This document shows, one piece after another, positions 23,480-33,320 of a stretch of 64,000 nucleotides of DNA. Location of the stretch: assembly GCA_029204225.1 (NCBI GenBank), contig CM055103.1, positions 2,125,720 through 2,189,719 of the forward strand. Direction: 5' to 3'. Position numbers and translations under genes: made by a program. The notes under the pieces were generated by a model. The model searched no databases. It was not told the origin of the DNA and saw only the letters and a list, made by a program, of their open reading frames with translations. The DNA is from Diphasiastrum complanatum (Eukaryota > Streptophyta > Lycopodiopsida > Lycopodiales > Lycopodiaceae). Every line of letters begins with the position of its first letter. Position 1 is the first letter of the stretch.

Positions 23480-24460
23480 CAAAGATGTTCCTAAGACCGG
23501 ATTTCGATCTAGATATGGCCATTATGAGTTTTTAGTGCTATGCTTTGGACGCACGAATGCGCCTGCCACTTTCCAACAGATGATGAACGATATTGTTCGT
23601 CCATATCTAGGAAAGTTTGTGGTGGTGTATTTGGACGACATATTAATTTATAGTCGGACCCTTGAGGAGCATGAAGAGCATCTTTGTATTGTCTTAGATC
23701 TTCTAAGGCAAGAAAAGCTCTATGCTAAGAGTCGAAGTGTGAGTTCTTTCAAACTAAACTCAAATACCTGGGCCATGTCATATCGGATAAAGGTCTTGAA
23801 ATCAATTATGACAAAGTCCGCAAGGTGCGAGAATGGCCGAGACCTTTGACAATTTGTGATGTGAAATCCTTTTTGGACTTCACAGGATTCTTTCACAGGT
23901 TCATTTTGGACTATGCTTTAATAGCATATTGCCCTTGACGAACGTTCTTAAGGGGGTGAAGAAAAAAATGTAGCCGCAGAAAAAGTCCATTGATAACGTG
24001 GACGAATGAAATGAATGAGAGTTTTGAGACTCTCAAGCATTGTGTTTCTACGGCTCCAATTTTGCATATTGTCGATCCTAACCGGCCCTTTGTGGTTGAT
24101 ATGGATGCTAGCAACTTTGCTGTTGGAGTGGTCCTTTATCAGGATGGTAGACCAGTTGCTTTTGAAAGCAAGAAGCTGGATCCTGCTCAGACTACGTATT
24201 CTACTTATGAGAAGGAGATTTTTGCAGTCATTCACACATTAAATATCTGGAGGCATTATCTTTATGGTGCCAGATTTACGGTAATGACTGATCACCAATC
24301 CCTCAAGTATATCTGTGATGCTAAGGACCTTCGTGGCCGTAAGGCTAGATGGTCGGAACTCATTCAGGAGTTTGTCTTCTACATTAAGAATCGTAAAGGT
24401 ACGTCGAACTGTGTTGCCGGTGCCTTGAGCCGGATTGGAGAGATTAATCAGTTATGCTTT
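23480..24460 (+). pseudogene. Chromovirus reverse transcriptase-RNase H fragment in opposite orientation
   Basis: From about 23493, [19 protein letters not shown]; then [13 protein letters not shown] and [13 protein letters not shown] (the YLDD catalytic motif). After broken frames, RNase H follows at 23990: VDMDASNFAVGVVL (catalytic Asp), TYSTYEKEIFAVIH and MTDHQSLKYI. It stops near ALSRIGEINQL, where integrase would be expected, and instead meets a primer-site match and an LTR. It is plus-strand although the flanking integrase and LTRs indicate a minus-strand element. Confidence 0.88.
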
Positions 24461-24472
24461 GCTCTGATACCA
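24461..24472 (-). promoter_or_regulatory. Primer binding site, tRNA-iMet type
   Basis: The minus strand reads TGGTATCAGAGC, 2 bp inside the right LTR (starts 24475). This is the usual geometry for the 5' end of a minus-strand LTR retrotransposon. Confidence 0.7.
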
Positions 24473-24474
24473 AC

Positions 24475-24963
24475 TGTTAGAATCCCCATCGTCATGCCTG
24501 TCATTGCTAAAGTACAAACAAGTGAAGAATGTTATGCTACCACCCAACCATAGAGGTACTGCCACCTCACCCCCGTGCACTGGAGCTACAGACCACCATC
24601 AAGCAAGCTCGGATCTCATGTAAGCCATGGTGTCCCATACGACCATGCCTTACCCTCGACCCTCACCTACCTACATCCTGAGGCCTAGATACTCGTCCTG
24701 ACCTGACCACCAGTGGAAGAGCTCTTCATTCTCCAGGAGAGAACGAATGCTCAGCTCATGGAGATCCACCTCTATATACATAGTCCAGGTGGGTCATCTC
24801 CCTCCATAGGAGTCACGCATGACTAACGACATGCGACAGTTGTGCACACTGACGCAGGTCCATAACGAGGAGTCACCACGTGCCAATGAGACATTGACAC
24901 ATGGCACCCAAAAAACCTATAGCTCCAGATCAGCGTTGTCCCATAACTGAGATCGTCACCTCA
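24475..24963 (-). repeat. Right 0.49-kb direct repeat (5' LTR) of rearranged chromovirus
   Basis: Starts TGTTAGAATCCCCATCGTC and ends ATCGTCACCTCA; pairs with 21629-22115. The sequences diverge three bases after the terminal CA. The 5 bp outside the two copies (AATGG and AGTTT) do not match, so no target duplication is visible. Confidence 0.8.
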
Positions 24964-25039
24964 AGTTTTCTATTGTGTACCCTTATGGGTACGTAACATT
25001 TGGGGTGTGGTCAGTGGTGGTGGTGAGGACCTTGTTCTG

Positions 25040-25245
25040 TCCAGGATGGAGAGAATCGCGTCGGTTGAGATGTAAGGTTCGGTCAAGATGGAAGCGATGG
25101 GCTCCGGTTGAGATTTGATAGAATGGCCTTCGGTTGAGATGGGAGATAGCACTCTGGTTGAGGTCTGACACTGGCTGTCAGTTGAGATTGGACAGTGTGT
25201 GTCGGTTGAGATTCGAAGCTAGACTCCGGTTGAGATTTGAAGCGT
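25040..25245. repeat. Minisatellite, GGTTGAGATTTGA family, right part
   Basis: Seven or so units such as CCGGTTGAGATTTGA and TCGGTTGAGATT, the same family as 20660-21045. Array sequence on both sides suggests the chromovirus landed in, or was copied together with, one longer array. Confidence 0.8.
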
Positions 25246-25542
25246 GAGGAGAAGGGAGGAGCGGGAGTTTGGAGAGAAGAGAATCCAGGTCTGTTAGTGT
25301 ATTTACAAATCATGTGTCTTAAAAGCAATATAGAACAAAATAAATAGTTCCTGCTGAATTCTCTTCACACTGCTTATCAACCAAAGAGTAATCCAACTTA
25401 TCAAATCAATTGCTAATAATTCAAAAATCTCAAATGTCTAGGTGCCAAATTCAATTATCTTGGAACTTATTCCAGAACAACACCACATTTAGATCATCTC
25501 CTAAACCATCACTAAGTTAATGAAGTGTGAGCTTTTGAGAGT

Positions 25543-26950
25543 GTGAGCTTGGAAAATGAGGAGATCACTCAAGAGGAGATCTTGGCAAAGTGTGATCTTG
25601 CTTGCATTGAGGAGGAGCATCAAAAGGAGGAAGATCTTGAGGATCAGCCTCAAAGCATGAGAGTTCCAAGGAGGTCCTCGATGACAAATCTCCTCTCTGA
25701 GTTGATAAGTTGCATCGTGAGTTGTCGGTGGTACCTGTCAAACTCATATACTTTAGCCACTAGATTCTTGGCTTTCTCTATCATGGATCGAAACCACTGG
25801 GGCTGGTCGTCTGATTCTTCTTCATCTGCCACAGGTGCCCCAGTGTCACCTTCAGCAGCTGTTCGTCCTTTGTCTGATGTGTCGAACTGGGTTGCGTCAT
25901 CCTTAGAGGTGGATGCACTCTACTGCTTCTGAGATGTGGAAGCAGATGCTGGTTTTGAAGAATCAGCAGTAGCAGCAGCAGCTCCATCGGTATCCATTGC
26001 CACAGCTTCAATCTTCATAGCAGTGGTGGCTGCTACTTCGACTGCTGGTGCAACATCGGATGTAACCGGAATAGGCATGGAAATGAGGCTGGAAAGATCA
26101 ATTGGCTTGGGAGCCAACATCCTTCCCGTCAGCATTATTTTCTCTTGCTCAGTCAAAATTTGAAAATGAGCGCATAGGCGAGAGACATGGGCTCCGACTC
26201 CAGAAAACTTTTGATGTTTAATCCAGCGCAAAAATCTTTGTATGTGATAACGCCGAAGCACACTAGATTATCCGCAAGCGCATCCAATATGTAACCAAAA
26301 TTTTGAACTAAAATTGCGGCATCCGCATCCATCAAAAATATTACTTGGTTTGCGTATTTACAAAACAGTTTGAATGTTGTATCTCGTATCATAGAGATTT
26401 TGTACCCCTTTGTGGGTACAAAACAATTGCTCAAAAAGTGGACCGATTCATCCACTGAATCTTTATTTGTCGAAACCAGCTTCCCATCCAATGGTAGTCT
26501 GAGGGTTGTGCATAACAAGTCTTCAGTAATGGTGAAAAATTGGCCTCGCACATGAACTTTGAAGTCCACCTCAGAAATTGAGTGGATGGAGTTCACAAAT
26601 TTCGTGCTAACATCAGAGAGAATGATGGAGGGGTCCACTTTCAGACTACCCCACCTGCATTGATCCAAAAAGAACTGGATGGATGCCAAGCGGATTCTTG
26701 CGCGTGCTTTCCAGATAATGGTAGAGCTAGAGCTTGATCCGAAAGCCATTGGTCGAATGTTTGACGATAGCTCCGTAGATCGCAATAGTTCATAAAAGAG
26801 TGTTTTGATCGCAAAGAGAATGAGCACAAGAAAGCATAAACTCGCAGGTAGAAATTGTAAGGAAGAAAAATGGAAAATAACTCTGATATGCAGTAGCGGT
26901 GTGGAAGGGATGATGACATGGCATGGTGACTTGACATCTGTCACTTCCAT
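25543..26950 (-). pseudogene. Tat-like retroelement accessory protein, N-terminal half
   Basis: A 265-codon minus ORF (26950-26153) continues after one frameshift into Ala-, Ser- and Thr-rich and then acidic sequence (ADEEESDDQPQWF, KNLVAKVYEFDRYHRQ) to about 25565. The folded part near SEVDFKVHVRGQFFTITED followed by LRLPLDG has the pattern of plant 'putative transposon protein' domains found in gypsy extra ORFs. It lies downstream (minus direction) of an integrase C-terminus, as does the similar region at 49230-49878. No enzymatic motif is seen. Confidence 0.55.
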
Positions 26951-27149
26951 TTATGGAGGACGTGCATGGCTCAGTGTTTGAAACTATGATTTGACAGATC
27001 GATCTTTAATGACGGAAGACCGTTTTTGAAAAGAAAAGAAATAAATTAAGAATAAACAATATCTGTTTTGATATGTGAGTGTACACACGTGTGAATAATG
27101 ATGATCACGTGGCCATCATCTTTAATAGAGGGATAGAAAAAGTAGATTG

Positions 27150-27565
27150 AGAGATTCTCAAAAATATGCTAGAAAGATTCTAGAAAGTTTCGCGAAACTT
27201 TCTCGAAGGATCCTAAAAAATGATACAGAAATTCACGAAAAATTCTCAAAAATTTGAACAAAATTCTAGAAAAATTCTCGAAAAACTGGAGAAAATGACA
27301 GAAAAGATTCTAGAGAAATTCTCGAAAACGATCTACAAAAATTAAAACACGTTTGAATTAACAAATTAAGTGTCGTGAAAAATTCTCGAAAATACTTTGA
27401 AAAATATCTTGAAAGATTGAGAGGTCAAGAAAAATTCTCGAAAATTTCACGAAACATTATGAAAAATGTTGGACGGTGGTAGAAAATTTCACGAAAATTT
27501 CTAGAAAAGATAAAAGAAAAGTCGCGAAAAATTCCAAAAAAATACTAGAAAATAATAAGAATAAA
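27150..27565. repeat. AT-rich array of GAAAAATTCTCGAAAA-like units
   Basis: About 400 bp of irregular units built on GAAAAATTC(T/A)CGAAAA and TTCTAGAAA, between the integrase C-terminus and the accessory ORF. Non-coding tandem repeats between pol and the 3' LTR are known from Tat/Ogre-type elements. Many units are near-palindromic. Confidence 0.7.
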
Positions 27566-27576
27566 AAAAATTCTGG

Positions 27577-27951
27577 TCAAAGGTAGTATTTCTTCAGTCT
27601 GGACCCATTAATACGTGTAGGTAACAGTGCACCTTCAAGTGATTGAAGTTGCACAGAACCATTGCCAAACACCTCTATGACTTTATAAGGTCCAAGCCAT
27701 CGCATATGGAGTTTTCCGAGGAACTTTTGATGGCGACTGTCATATATCAGCGCATAATCATCAACTTTAAGATCACATTTTTTTATATAACTGTCATATT
27801 TCTTCTTTCTTTGTTCCTGGATTTCCTCCATTAGTTTTTGTGAAGTCTCACGAGCTTCAACTAGTTCTTCAATATTGTTCATCTTGGTGACAATAGTACT
27901 CACACTATTGAAGGTGAAGGTACTATAAGATTGTGATTTCAGCATGATCAA
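27577..27951 (-). pseudogene. Tat-like gypsy integrase C-terminal module
   Basis: A 124-codon ORF with YALIYDSRHQKFLGKLHMRW, LGPYKVIEV (GPY/F module) and PTRINGSRLKKYY at its end. The order matches the C-terminus at 50640-50954 (KFTGEGPYKVKKI, PVNGSRLRKFW). The catalytic core is missing because plus-strand copia sequence begins at once to the right. Confidence 0.85.
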
Positions 27952-27959
27952 TTCAAACT

Positions 27960-29578
27960 ACTATCAAAGGTTTTATATGTTCCCAAACTCTCTACAAATA
28001 TGTTATCAGTAAGTAGAATTATAGATTTAGGTCATAAGGTGGAGTTCTAATTTGATCAATGCAAAATTGTTGGTAGGAGTAACAAGATCCTTGCACTCGG
28101 CAAGAGGCATGGATACATATATAGATTGGCGCATTGTTATTTTGAATCTAGTCAAGCCTTGAAAACCTCTGTTCTAGTCAATAATGCATTACTATGGCAT
28201 CATCGCTTAGGACACTTGAATTATGCATCTGTTTTAAACATGTCCAGACAATCCATGGTTCTTGATCTCAACTATCCTTCTGGTAAGGTCGATCTTCCTA
28301 TCTGTCATAACTGTATCTTTGGAAAGCAGGCTAGGATTTCTTTTAGATCAAACCATAGGCATGCAGCAAAAGATCTGTTAGATGTTGTTCATACATATAT
28401 ATATGTGGACCTATGCAAACTTCTTCATTATTAGATGCAAAGTATTTCATTACCTTTATTGACGAATTCTCCAGAAAAACAGCTGTTTATTTTATTAAAC
28501 AGAAATAGTTAGAGATCACCTCTGGGCTTAATGTGGCACAATGGTCAGCTCAAATCCCAATGGCTTGTTAGTTTAAAATAACTTGAGGCTTTCATCAAGT
28601 TCAGACAATTCAAAGAGTGTGCTGAGAATCAAACTGACAAAAGACTAAGATCAGATAACGGGGGAGAATACATCTCCACCGAATTCAAAGAATATTGCCT
28701 TAACAGTGGCATTGAGAAACAATACATCACTACCTATTTGCCTCAGTCAAATGGTCTTGCTAAGAAAAAGAACAGAACCTTAGTTGAATCGGCAAAGTGC
28801 ATGTTATCACGTGCATCTTCTGAAGTCCTTCCGGGCTGAAGCTGTTTCAACATCAATCTATATTCAGAACAGATGTCCTACTAAAGGTTTCTCAGACAAA
28901 ACACCATTCAAAGTTTGGACATGTACCAAACCTTCTCTATCAAACTTACGAGTTTTTGGATGTACTGCTTTTGCGCAGATTCCTCATGATCTCAGGAAGA
29001 AGCTCGACTTCCAGATTATCAAATGTAATTTCATCAGCTACACTACTTCAGATCAAGCCTACAAGTTGTTCGATCCCATCGAGTCGAAGATATTCACTAG
29101 CTGAGATGTCATCTTCATCGAAGATCAATTTCAAGACCTCAAAGGAAAAGGCAGTGCCCATGTAGCTGACCTATCAGATTCTCCTGACATATTGAACTTT
29201 CCAGTTCTTCAATAGACTATTTTCATTGAAGGTTTAAGCTCATCTACTCTCAACGAACAACAAATCAATGACGAATAAGAAGATGATGATGTTGCAATTC
29301 AACAACTACAGTATGATAGAAATGATCAACTTCATCAATTACCCAGAAGATCTTCAAGAGTAAGTAGACCACCTAACCGGTATATCGACGAGTCTATAGC
29401 CTATCTTGTTCATGAGTCGATGTCTGTCCAAGAGGCACTTAGCCAACCTTATTCAGATCTCTGAAAAGAAGCTATGGATAAAGAGTATATATCTCTTATC
29501 AAGAACCATACATGGACTATTGTCGAACTACCTGCCAGTAGAAACGTAGTTGATTGCAAATGGATTTTCAAAGTCAAG
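27960..29578 (+). pseudogene. Ty1/copia pol remnant (protease end, integrase, RT start)
   Basis: In order: SVSRIIDLGHKVEF (end of protease region), LLWHHRLGHLNYASVL (GAG-pre-integrase His residues), CHNCIFGKQARI (zinc-binding Cys), LRSDNGGEYIST (catalytic Asp), SNGLAKKKNRT, FKVWTCTKPSLSNLRVFGC, then at 29474 the RT start MDKEYISLIKNHTWTIVELP with DCKWIFKVK. It breaks off abruptly there. Several stops and a roughly 80-bp foreign insert near 28507 mark it as dead. Confidence 0.88.
28507..28588. mobile_element. Short insertion inside copia integrase, tRNA-like motif
   Basis: The integrase reading KTAVYFIKQ is interrupted and resumes with LEAFIKF about 80 bp later. The insert contains TGGCACAATGG, close to a pol III A box, and CTCAAATCCCA, loosely like a B box. 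It may be a degraded SINE piece; too short and diverged to name. Confidence 0.3.
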
Positions 29579-29820
29579 TGTTTATCCAGTTCTGCAAATT
29601 TTCTCGTGTTTTTATACAGTCTGCAGAATTACAAGTGTTTTCACACAATCTGCAGAAATACACGGAGTTTGACAACAGTGTCAAGTTTTCTCTCTCTACA
29701 AAACCCGACAGTGTCATTTTTTGCGAGGTCGGGAATTACAAGTAAATATGCAGAGTCGCATTTTTTGGCATTTCTCAAAGTGCCTCAAATGTTAGAGAAA
29801 TGACTCTAGCAAAGTGTGGG
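29579..29820 (+). repeat. Left part of a probable LTR interrupted by the 4.25-kb element
   Basis: Copia RT coding stops and sequence starting TGTTTATCCAG follows, with TCTGCAGAATTAC-type blocks resembling the copia LTR at 42057. It probably continues at 34070 beyond the inserted element. The identification as an LTR is inference. Confidence 0.35.
29816..29820. repeat. Target-site duplication GTGGG, left copy
   Basis: GTGGG immediately precedes the left LTR (TGTTGG at 29821) and is repeated exactly at 34070-34074 after the right LTR. A 5-bp duplication is the normal footprint of LTR-retrotransposon integration. Confidence 0.9.
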
Positions 29821-30568
29821 TGTTGGCTCTTGTATCCCTCAACTCTGGCTATGGCTCCAACTAACGAGTGCTATGGCGGACTCCCAACTAGAACACATTA
29901 TGGCTCTGACTAGACATTGTGGCTTTCCCAACCAATGGCTATGGCTTCCAACTAACCGAGAGGTTGAAGGATGAGAAGATCTACAGTGAGTGGGTGAGTA
30001 TTTTGGGCAAGATCCACTCTTCTCTCGTTTCTCTACTTGGGAACTGACTCAAATGACGGCTTAACCTAAAAGATAAAACCCTAAACTAAATCTCCTCCTC
30101 TAAGGCTTACCCTACTAGAGAATGGAGGGTCTGGATTAACTTAACTTGTTGCAAGATCAATACTGTACAATACAATGTGAAGTAACACAATACATGAAAG
30201 AACATGAGGAAGAACACTCAGAGAGAAAGATAGGCATGTATTGCAAATGAGGTTCTTCTTCAAAATGGATTCTTCCACTCCTATAAATACTTGGAGTGGT
30301 GGTCACTTACAAAAAGGCACTATGGGACAAATAGACCACATAGGCCTAACTTGGTACCATGGGACAAACCCCCAATGGACCATAAACAACTGAACTAGCT
30401 TAAGTTGAACTTATTCAAAGTTCCAATCTTCTAAACTTAGACTTAGAACTAAACAACTTTAAGCTGTTACAACATGGCGCAAAGGCCTAAACTTGACTGA
30501 TCCAGTTCTAGGCTTAAGTCCGTATCTTTTTCAAGATGGCTCAAATATTCATAGAATATCATCCTACA
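29821..30568 (-). repeat. 3' LTR of the 4.25-kb element
   Basis: 748 bp, TGTTGGCTC...TCCTACA on the plus strand. It is nearly identical to 33321-34069, with small differences such as ACGAGTGC versus ATGAGTGC. Confidence 0.93.
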
Positions 30569-30590
30569 TTACCCCCTTCGTCAAAAGATT
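30569..30590 (-). promoter_or_regulatory. Polypurine tract of the 4.25-kb element
   Basis: The minus strand reads GACGAAGGGGGTAA directly before the TGTAGG that starts the 3' LTR. This is the plus-strand DNA synthesis primer in LTR elements. Confidence 0.7.
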
Positions 30591-31203
30591 GGCGGTCCCA
30601 TGCCAATTGCCACTGCTTGTTGTCTTGTCTGGTCTTCTCGCAGCTCTGCATTGATGGCGACCCGGATTTTATGAATTCTCTGCCAATCTGTTCCATTCTC
30701 TCGAATCAAATTTGCCCAAAATGGTTGCGGCCGATAGTAATCAAGCATGTTCTGTAGAAATCCGTACACGTACCAAGATTCAACCATGTCAACGTGAAGT
30801 TTGTTGGTGATCGTCGTCCGATAGTAAAGCCTTGCCACATTGATGTGATCCATTGGCATGCTTAGGGGCTTATTTAGATCCAAATCTATTGGCAGCAGAT
30901 CTCTATCCCAAAAACAATTTAAGGTAGAAAGGAATGATATTAGGCCGCAATGATCTGCAAAGTACCTAACATGGCGGTCCGAATTTGTATGATGTCTCCG
31001 ATAGAAATAGTTGCAACTACAAAATTGGCCGCTGGATTATCGGTCTGAACTTCTTTAGATAGAATTGGCCAATATATTTTATTAGGAACCCTTTCTGGTG
31101 CGAATACTTCTCTGCACCTTATGGGACAATATGTTGGATTGACACGCATGTAAGTTGGTGCCGCGATATAGCGCTCGAAAGCATGTGCATTTTCCAACAT
31201 CAT
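30581..31203 (-). pseudogene. Accessory protein C-terminal domain (small element copy)
   Basis: Two minus ORFs, 31203-30940 and 30883-30581. The first contains ERYIAAPTYMRVNPTYCPI, KIYWPIL; the second contains LNKPLSM, INVARLYYR, SWYVYGFL and KIRVAIN. The same spaced pattern occurs at 47450-47290 (RSYIASPHQLRVDPYYVPM, WPI) and 47170-46870 (PNKPMAS, IARLYFR, KIRREAN). The two pieces are separated by a short frame break. Function unknown. Confidence 0.7.
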
Positions 31204-31302
31204 AGCACGTCACCACTGAGGTTGCGGCTCCAATGCTAACACTTTCTGCTTGTGAGATTTACATATCGTGAAATCGAAAAGAGTGTACCCGCCTCGGTCC
31301 TC

Positions 31303-31677
31303 CTAGTTTGGATACGCTTTATTAAACTCTTTTGACATTAACATCTGTCGACTAGGATTCTTTGGCGTGATTCTGTGTTGTACCCCTGTAGTTGTGGTAA
31401 GTGTGGGTGGTGGAGGGTTTGCTATGGTTGTGAAAAGCTCACGGGGGAGGGTTGGATATTTGCAGAGTAGATAAGTAGTGGATGGTGAATGAGGTTGAGT
31501 GTCAAGGTGGTGAGGTGATTGTTCATGTGGTGAGGAGAGGGGTCTGTCATCGAGTGAGGGCGATGAGGCTTGATAGGTGGTGTCAGGTTGAGTGGCAGTG
31601 GGGTTAGGCTCTTCAGCTGAGATGCCTCGTTTGTGGTTCGTGGTAGTACCCCCTTGTGTGCTTTGAGGTTCCACCAT
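31303..31677 (-). pseudogene. Low-complexity Ser/Thr/Pro-rich linker of accessory protein
   Basis: A 124-codon minus ORF rich in Ser, Pro, Thr and His (SSPHEQSPHHLDTQPHSPS). It lies between the coiled-coil part and the C-terminal domain. No motif recognised; probably a disordered linker. Confidence 0.45.
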
Positions 31678-31877
31678 TGCTGAGTGATACCCTGGATTAT
31701 CCCGTTGTTGTCCTATGTAGCGCGAAGGTCCAGGATCATCAGTTCATGCATCCTGTTGTCTATGGTGCTTGGCATGTGTTTCTTCATGCTTTGTGTGTAA
31801 TGTTGGTAGCTGCTGGCATAATGTTTTTAGTTGTCCTTCTAGCTCCTCAACCCATGTGTTGAGCATAGTTTGATTTG

Positions 31878-32962
31878 CTAGAGTGGCCTGCTGCAATTGG
31901 CCATCAGTACCTGAGTTAACTTCTGATAGGAAGCGAGAGGTATTATGGTGCCTTCCGAGATTGGTGGTGCTTGGAACTGGTTGAAATCAATTCGTTCAAT
32001 ATTGCCCATCATAGCGGTCCGTAAGTTCCTGTGGCTTCGTCGTTCACCTTCTAACTGTGTTTCTAGGGTTTTAATGAGGTCATCCCTACATTGTAAGCAT
32101 GCGTGAACGTCCTTGTTATTTTGGTGGAGCTCTTTGAGGTCAGCCATGAGTTCTCTTTCGTTGTTCTAATTCTGTGGATTAAATCTGCCATTCTTGTACC
32201 TTGTTTGTCAGCTGCACGTTTTCCCCTTGCGAGAAGTTGCACCAATTCTGATACTCATTGACTGAAGAGTAGAGGTAATGCATGGCATCACTTTGAGTGT
32301 TGATGGCCCGTCGCACATTTTCCGGAAGGTACTGCCACTCCCCAATAGGAGGATACTACTGAGAGGTAGATGCGTAGGATGGTGGGAGATTTTGTTGTAC
32401 GTTTTGGTACAATGTGGTGTACTGTTCATGATGGACGGATTGAGTAGACGGAGGGTGTGATGTTTGAGTGAGGGTGATAGGGATTGGAGATGTGTCCGCA
32501 TTTGTGATCGAAGAAGTGGAAAGTATTGTGGAAATGGTGGCGGTAGCGATAGTGGTGGGTGTAGGAAATGGTGCGGTGGTAGGAGGTGGCGTGTTTAATA
32601 GTGAAAGTGAGAATTCTTCAATGTTGAAGGATGCGTCAAAGACATGTGGAAAATGCATCGGAGATTGCATAGAGGTGGTTGTGACTGGTGTGGTGGAGAG
32701 TGGGAGTGTGTTTGTGGAGACAATAGGGGGTGTAGTGGTGTGGGTGAGTGTGATGGGTAGTGTGACAGTGATGGTTGATGTGATGGGAGTTGATGAGATG
32801 GTGGTTGGTGGGTCACTTACCATGAACAACACAGGTGGGACACTAGGTTCTGCCTCTATCTCCTTTGCCTCAAAATGTCATGTCGAAGGATTTGATGTTG
32901 CAGTCAATGCTTCTTCAATGGCTTCCATGATTTTTACTGTTGAAGTGTCTTTAGGCATTTGA
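31878..32962 (-). pseudogene. Accessory protein Ser/Thr-rich region and coiled coil (small element)
   Basis: Minus ORFs 32832-32356 (158 codons, mostly Thr, Pro, Ser and Ile) and 32147-31878 (89 codons, with heptad-like LKELHQNN, LIKTLETQLEGERRSH) in different frames. The counterpart at 48543-47290 also has a Pro/Ser region followed by a long coiled coil. The plus ORF at 32468-32962 is the antisense shadow. Confidence 0.5.
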
Positions 32963-33306
32963 TAAGGTGATTGTGTTGTGTCTCCCATTTCGTTGATATT
33001 TCCATGCCCTTGGCTGGTGGATTTGCACAGCGGGCCGCTCCTCATCATCAGATGCATGCCTCTCTTAAGAAAAATTGAGTGTCCTTAAACCCTCTATGAC
33101 CATAAACCCTCTATATGCATAAACCCGATATGAGACATTTTGAAAGAAAAACAAGCAAGAAATGATGCTAAACAGAAAGCAAAAAGCAAGAGCAGTAAGC
33201 AACACAAAGACAGCAACAACCAAGAAAAGAAGCAACAAGTAAAAAACACCAAGCAAGAAATAGCCTGAAAAACAAGAAGAGTAGTAGAAAAAGTGAAAAA
33301 TAGAGC

Positions 33307-33319
33307 GGCAACGGCGCCA
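33307..33319 (-). promoter_or_regulatory. Primer binding site, tRNA-Asp type
   Basis: The minus strand reads TGGCGCCGTTGCC, complementary to the 3' end of plant tRNA-Asp (…GGCAACGGCGCCA), one base inside the right LTR. This primer type is common in Tat-lineage gypsy elements. Confidence 0.85.
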
Positions 33320-33320
33320 A

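Noticed and set aside
22067-24553. Single intact chromovirus
   Set aside because: Integrase and RT are on opposite strands with several frameshifts, so the region is rearranged and inactive.
25543-25932. Plus ORF of 129 codons, acidic N-terminus
   Set aside because: Opposite strand to the accessory protein; the minus strand continues recognisably through the region.
27150-27565. CRISPR-like or regularly spaced repeats
   Set aside because: Repeats are irregular, AT-rich and in a plant retroelement; no uniform spacers.
32468-32962. Plus ORF of 164 codons, Val/Gly/Met-rich
   Set aside because: Antisense shadow of the Thr/Pro/Ser-rich minus-strand accessory sequence.
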